Assembly: GCA_002419365.1 (NCBI GenBank)
Contig: DIGA01000039.1
Location: 1-18,590 of the forward strand
Direction of reading: 5' to 3'
From: Mageeibacillus sp. UBA5734
GTDB lineage: Bacteria; Bacillota; Clostridia; Saccharofermentanales; UBA5734
Length of the DNA: 18,590 bases
Position 1 is the stretch's first letter. Every line of letters starts with the position of its first letter. This document shows, piece by piece, positions 15,418-18,590 of the stretch. Below the pieces are notes generated by a model that saw only the letters and a program-made list of their open reading frames with translations, did no database searches and was not told the DNA's origin. The position numbers were made by a program, and so were the translations under genes.

Positions 15418-16380
15418 ATGAAAAGATACTGGCCGATTTTATTGGCCATTTGCTTGATCACAACCCTGTGGATCCCGGGAATTGCCTTTGCCAAAGGTCC
15501 TCCAGCAGGAGGCGTAGGCGGGGAAGAACCAACTGCCGGCAACAATTTATCATTCCCGACCATTGCGGTTGATGGTTTTGATGCGCTTGATGTCATTCCT
15601 CCCACTGAGTTACAGCTGACTGTTTCGTATACTGGTCCATATACAGGACTATCAGCTGAAGAATTGGCGATCGCCACCAATGATGAATGGTATGCCCAGA
15701 AAACGGAAGGTAACGTATGGCAAGCTGATTTCAGACGTTCGACTGTGCGTGAATCCGTCACCTATATTGACTGGGGTGACAACATCGAATCAGTCAATCC
15801 GAAGCTCGGGGCTCCGTTCCGCCTAGAAATCACCCTCTACCAGGCCTTGGTCCCGGATACTCAGGGTGATACACTGACCCAGTACCAGATGGCGATTCTT
15901 GCCTTCCCCAGCAGTCCGAACGAGGTGCAGGGAACCAATGGCGAGACCTTTGAAGGTGTCTATGCAACGGTAATTTCGACTCGGCCGAAGCTGGGCATCC
16001 AGTATTTGGGTGTAACAGTTCCAGAAGATCTGGCTTGGGATGGAACACAGTGGGTCCGCGCAGATACAACCATTCCAGTGGCCACCACGATCAGCTTTGC
16101 CCCTGAATTGAATGTCGCTGGCAAATACATCTATGGTGCCTCCCAGGGTGGTTGGAAACCGGCCAATACGGGCTACTACCGGATCACTTTCCATGTGCCA
16201 GTCAATAGCACCATTGACTTGAGTGCTGCCACGATCAACAACTATCCATTCTCAGAGGACGTAGAAGTCACTGAGGATGAGTCTGAAACAGGCGCCGCAA
16301 TCCCTGTTGTCGTCGGGGACGAAAATTTGAGCTATGTAGATGTGCTCGTGGTTGCTGGTGGGTCCAGACGTCCGAAATAA
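15418..16380 (+). CDS. Secreted protein of unknown function with cleavable signal peptide
   Basis: This 320-residue protein begins with a classical Sec signal peptide: positive MKR, a hydrophobic core (residues 6-22), and an AFA-K cleavage site after residue 25. The mature part starts with a Gly/Pro-rich stretch. It continues with beta-strand-like, Thr/Val/Asn-rich sequence without cysteines, consistent with an extracellular all-beta protein. There is no LPxTG sorting signal, lipobox or C-terminal membrane anchor. I recognise no catalytic motif or known family. The ATG at 15418 has GGAG at 15405-15408 with a 9-base gap. It stands alone on the plus strand between two minus-strand groups and ends before a terminator-like hairpin. 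Its function cannot be inferred from its neighbours. Confidence 0.8.
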   Translation: MKRYWPILLAICLITTLWIPGIAFAKGPPAGGVGGEEPTAGNNLSFPTIAVDGFDALDVIPPTELQLTVSYTGPYTGLSAEELAIATNDEWYAQKTEGNVWQADFRRSTVRESVTYIDWGDNIESVNPKLGAPFRLEITLYQALVPDTQGDTLTQYQMAILAFPSSPNEVQGTNGETFEGVYATVISTRPKLGIQYLGVTVPEDLAWDGTQWVRADTTIPVATTISFAPELNVAGKYIYGASQGGWKPANTGYYRITFHVPVNSTIDLSAATINNYPFSEDVEVTEDESETGAAIPVVVGDENLSYVDVLVVAGGSRRPK

Positions 16381-16384
16381 ACCT

Positions 16385-16437
16385 GGCTATGAAAACGACT
16401 GAATGTAAGCTGAGAAGATTTGGCCTTGCCCATAGCC
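16385..16437 (+). repeat. Seven-base inverted repeat with long loop after the secreted-protein gene
   Basis: GGCTATG at 16385-16391 is the exact reverse complement of CATAGCC at 16431-16437, with 39 bases between. It begins 5 bases after the stop codon at 16380. It may form an mRNA 3' stem, but the loop is long and no T-run follows, so its significance is uncertain. Confidence 0.35.
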
Positions 16438-16485
16438 TTCAATCGATGCTCAGAACATCACCTGTTTGCAAATCTCATTTGATTG

Positions 16486-16506
16486 AGGGGCTGCTCATCA
16501 GCCCCT
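16486..16506. terminator. Terminator-like hairpin between converging genes
   Basis: AGGGGCTG (16486-16493) pairs perfectly with CAGCCCCT (16499-16506) around a five-base CTCAT loop. It lies between the plus-strand secreted-protein gene (stop at 16380) and the minus-strand VWA gene (stop at 16510-16512), three bases from the latter. The plus-strand tail (TATCTTATGTCTCTC) is moderately T-rich; the minus-strand tail is poor. It probably terminates the secreted-protein transcript and may also protect the 3' end of the VWA mRNA. Confidence 0.65.
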
Positions 16507-16509
16507 ATC

Positions 16510-17157
16510 TTATGTCTCTCTGGCCTTGTAATCCCGGTCGATCTCTTCTTTCCAATCGGATGGGATGGCATCGGTCGCACGAAAAGTCGCCACGGCCTCG
16601 CTCATGACGCTAAAGTTCAGGCTGACACCCGCGCTGTCTGCATGGTAGGTCTGGGCCCGGTCCGGAGCGATACCGAAACTGGCTGCCGTCTGGACGGCGT
16701 CGATGTTGGCACCGAGAAAGATGAATTCCCAGCCATGGCACAACTGCTGGCGCTCGATCATCTGCTTGACGAGCGTGGCTGGGTATTCGCGGCTGGCATT
16801 TTCCTCACCGTCGGTGATGATCACGAATAGCACTTTTTCAGCGCGGAAATCCTCCGCCGTTTGCTTCTGAGCATGGCCGATCTTGTGGATCGTGCGGCCG
16901 ATCGCATCGAGCAGGGCTGTCGAGCCGCCGACGCAGTATTCCTGGTCCGAGATTGGCCCGACCGCCTGGATGTCGATCCGGTCGTGCAGCAATTCGAAAT
17001 GGTTATCGAACAACACGGTCGTGATGCGACATTCTCCATCGACTGCCTTTTGCTTGTCGAGCATGGCATTGAATCCGCCGATCGTGTCTGATTCCAATCC
17101 GCTCATCGAACCGCTTTTGTCAAGAATGAAAACCAGCTCTGTCAGTCCCTTTTTCAT
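16510..17157 (-). CDS. von Willebrand factor A (VWA) domain protein
   Basis: The 215-residue protein is essentially a single VWA domain with a complete metal-ion-dependent adhesion site: DKSGS at residues 13-17, Thr80 in GGSTALLDAIG, and Asp116 in ITDGEE. It lacks a signal peptide or membrane segment, so it is a cytoplasmic, Mg-dependent protein-binding module. Such stand-alone VWA proteins often work with AAA ATPases or in stress-response clusters, but no such partner is visible here. An in-frame TTG at 17175 would add six residues. The ATG at 17157 is preferred because GGAGG (17170-17166) sits 8 bases upstream. It lies downstream of the macro-domain gene on the same strand (89 bases apart). 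A stem formed by CCTCAAG/CTTGAGG overlaps its ribosome binding site. Confidence 0.9.
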   Translation of the reverse strand: MKKGLTELVFILDKSGSMSGLESDTIGGFNAMLDKQKAVDGECRITTVLFDNHFELLHDRIDIQAVGPISDQEYCVGGSTALLDAIGRTIHKIGHAQKQTAEDFRAEKVLFVIITDGEENASREYPATLVKQMIERQQLCHGWEFIFLGANIDAVQTAASFGIAPDRAQTYHADSAGVSLNFSVMSEAVATFRATDAIPSDWKEEIDRDYKARET

Positions 17158-17165
17158 CGTGTGTG

Positions 17166-17198
17166 TCCTCCTCAAGTTTTTCCTGGTGGTACCTTGAG
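17166..17198 (-). promoter_or_regulatory. Inverted repeat overlapping the VWA gene ribosome binding site
   Basis: On the minus strand, CCTCAAG (17198-17192) and CTTGAGG (17175-17169) can pair around a 16-base loop. The 3' arm includes the first two bases of the GGAGG ribosome binding site (17170-17166) of the VWA gene. A stem there could limit ribosome access. It has no U-tract, so it is not a standard terminator for the upstream macro-domain gene. Confidence 0.4.
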
Positions 17199-17246
17199 GT
17201 TAGCACGCGCTCGAAAGAGGCAGGTCGCTTGCCAGGCGACACATGC

Positions 17247-18272
17247 TCAGCTGCCGAGCAGGGGCTGGTCGTACTGGAACAATACTTCGTTGAGGGCGAA
17301 AATGTCGTACTGGCCGTTGACGATGAAATATTCCACGATGACGTCGAATTTCTGGCTGGGTGAGAGTGAATAGCCAGCCCGCTCGAGCAGGCTGGCGGTT
17401 TCAGATTGCGTCAGTTCGAGGCCAATCGCCAGGGCAATGGCGGTGCGCTTGCTCGGCAGATAGTCCTGGCTGGAGCGGATCTTGGAGAACAGCTTGCGGT
17501 CGAGATTGGCCTTTTTATACACCTCGACATCGCTTTTCCCCTTGGCGTCGATCAGGCGCAACAGGGTGGTCGAGAAGGGTTCGTCGAGGTTGGCGATCCA
17601 GTCCTCGAGGTTGGGCGCGGTGGGTGCAGCAGAGGTTTCGAGGTGTAAGATGTCGGCTTCAATGCGATGCAGGGGTGGTTCACTTAGGACTGCCTGCTCA
17701 ACATCGAGCAGTTGACGGCCGCGGCTTTTATCTGTGTGGGCCGCTACATAATGCTCGTCAATGTAGCTGGCGACTGCACCGAGCAGTTTCTGGCTGGCCC
17801 GGAAAGCTTCCTGGTCAAAAATGGCCAGATAGACGACCAGGTCGTGGTCCTGGAGGAATGCTTTGATGGTTTCGGTTGCAATTTGGAGGGCCTGGTCTTT
17901 GGGATAGCCGTAGATTCCGCTCGAAATCAGCGGAAAGGCGATGCTTTCGCACGACTGCTCGACGGCGCGCAGCAGGCTGTTGCGGTAACAGGCGGAGAGC
18001 TGCGACGACTCACCGTGCTGACCGCCCTGGTAAACCGGACCCGCGGTGTGAATGATGAACTTGGCCGGCAGACGAAATCCAGGTGTGATTACAGCTTCGC
18101 CGGTTTTGACCGGGGCCAGCTTGTCGCAGGCTGCCTGCAGTTCATCAGGTCCGGCAGCCTGGAAAATGGCGCCGCAGACACCACCGCCCATTTTCAGGCT
18201 GGTATTGGCGGCATTGACGATGGCGTCGACATGCATCCGGGTGATATCCTGGCGAACGATTGTGAAAGGCAT
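17247..18272 (-). CDS. Macro-domain (ADP-ribose-binding/hydrolysing) protein with helical C-terminal domain
   Basis: Residues 1 to about 170 form a MacroD-type macro domain: DAIVNAAN at 16-23, GGGVCGAIF at 29-37, HTAGPVY at 75-81 and SSGIYGYP at 117-124. MacroD enzymes bind ADP-ribose and can deacetylate O-acetyl-ADP-ribose or remove ADP-ribose from acidic side chains. A linker (about 175-225) leads to a helical domain (about 228-341). Its pattern LDRKLFSKIRS, then PSKRTAIALAIGLEL and LLERAGYSLS, resembles an XRE-like helix-turn-helix core, followed by a conserved-looking tail ending DQPLLGS. The ATG at 18272 has GGAGG with a 7-base gap. The gene follows the partial gene at the right edge by 57 bases and precedes the VWA gene. 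The substrate is unknown, and any DNA-binding role is inference. Confidence 0.9.
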   Translation of the reverse strand: MPFTIVRQDITRMHVDAIVNAANTSLKMGGGVCGAIFQAAGPDELQAACDKLAPVKTGEAVITPGFRLPAKFIIHTAGPVYQGGQHGESSQLSACYRNSLLRAVEQSCESIAFPLISSGIYGYPKDQALQIATETIKAFLQDHDLVVYLAIFDQEAFRASQKLLGAVASYIDEHYVAAHTDKSRGRQLLDVEQAVLSEPPLHRIEADILHLETSAAPTAPNLEDWIANLDEPFSTTLLRLIDAKGKSDVEVYKKANLDRKLFSKIRSSQDYLPSKRTAIALAIGLELTQSETASLLERAGYSLSPSQKFDVIVEYFIVNGQYDIFALNEVLFQYDQPLLGS

Positions 18273-18329
18273 CGACTCACCTCCATGACCGTTGGTATCT
18301 GGCAGTCGCGGTCGCGATCGGGTGTGGCT

Positions 18330-18590
18330 TTATTTGACCTGGTAAAAAAGCTCGATCTCGCAGGTGTGCTTTTGCCGTTTGCCGCCCGAGATCAGGCGCA
18401 CGATGGCAAAACCGGACAGGGAATGGAAATGCCTGGTGTCTTCAAAGCTGCTGGCATCGTGAACCTCAGGCGATCCCTTGACCGTCAGCTGGTCCACAAC
18501 GGTATGGGGGACTTCACCGACCAGCTTGCCTGCTGCAGTGAAAATTTCCAGGGTAGGCCGCCCGCGGCTGCTGCCCTGGATGATCTTCAA
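18330..18590 (-). CDS. 3' part of an unrecognised gene (partial at window edge)
   Basis: An open frame runs from the right edge of the window to TAA at 18330-18332 and encodes 86 residues. A TTG occupies the last three bases, but the frame is open there, so the true start probably lies outside. The segment is hydrophilic with beta-strand-like alternation, a single Cys, and no membrane segment. I recognise no family. It is on the same strand as the macro-domain gene, 57 bases upstream of it, and may be part of the same operon. Confidence 0.6.
   Translation of the reverse strand: MKIIQGSSRGRPTLEIFTAAGKLVGEVPHTVVDQLTVKGSPEVHDASSFEDTRHFHSLSGFAIVRLISGGKRQKHTCEIELFYQVK

Noticed and set aside
15264..15572. 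A 102-codon plus-strand frame overlapping the start of the secreted-protein gene
   Set aside because: It has no ribosome binding site. Past 15418 it runs out of frame through the signal-peptide gene and yields an Arg-rich nonsense tail, so it is not a real gene.
15318..15761. A minus-strand frame (147 codons) opposite the secreted-protein gene
   Set aside because: The plus-strand gene has a signal peptide and a ribosome binding site, whereas the minus frame has neither motif nor start signal.
17247..18272. The macro-domain protein as a DarG antitoxin
   Set aside because: The motifs (NAAN, GGGVCGAIF, SSGIYGYP) are MacroD-type rather than the TARG1-like type of DarG, and no DarT-like gene is visible. 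The gene upstream is cut by the window edge, so this is not fully excluded.
1..18590. CRISPR arrays, tRNA genes, insertion sequences or prophage genes
   Set aside because: Both strands were read for regularly spaced repeats, cloverleaf-like tRNA segments, transposase or integrase motifs and phage proteins; none was seen.

Overview
The window looks like the chromosome of an anaerobic, fairly GC-rich member of the Clostridia-type Firmicutes. This inference rests on three things: a ferredoxin-linked 2-oxoacid oxidoreductase subunit at the left edge; a two-subunit (GlgC plus GlgD) ADP-glucose pyrophosphorylase, a Firmicutes hallmark; and strong GGAGG-type ribosome binding sites with several GTG/TTG starts. 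No rRNA, tRNA, CRISPR array, transposase or phage structural gene is visible.

Region 1 (1-593) is the end of an oxoacid:ferredoxin oxidoreductase operon: a 14-codon tail of an upstream gene and the complete gamma subunit, closed by a clear intrinsic terminator (636-663). Region 2 (about 667-9040, plus strand) is a glycogen operon with its own promoter: branching enzyme (glgB), ADP-glucose pyrophosphorylase catalytic and regulatory-type subunits (glgC, glgD), glycogen synthase (glgA), a GH13 alpha-glucan hydrolase, and a small zinc-ribbon membrane protein. GlgC/GlgD make ADP-glucose, GlgA elongates, GlgB branches, and the GH13 enzyme probably trims or degrades the alpha-glucan.

Region 3 (9052 to about 14953, minus strand) is accessory. 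In transcription order it holds a MazG-type nucleotide pyrophosphohydrolase, a protein joining a PD-(D/E)xK nuclease-like domain to a DUF2075-type helicase, an ADP-ribosylglycohydrolase, and a large protein joining a degenerate KaiC-like domain to an orphan PPDK/PEP-synthase ATP-grasp domain. The first three are closely spaced and are the best candidate here for an uncharacterised (perhaps anti-phage or nucleotide-stress) system. That role is inference from domain content and gene order only.

Region 4 (about 14954-16509) begins with a 464-base, relatively AT-rich stretch containing a broken RelB/DinJ antitoxin remnant and several small hairpins. It is followed by a secreted protein of unknown function on the plus strand and a terminator-like hairpin shared with the converging gene. 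Region 5 (16510-18590, minus strand) holds a von Willebrand A domain protein, a MacroD-type macro domain fused to a helical, HTH-like C-terminal domain, and the 3' end of an unrecognised gene. Together with the ADP-ribosylglycohydrolase, the macro protein gives this stretch two distinct predicted ADP-ribose-processing enzymes.
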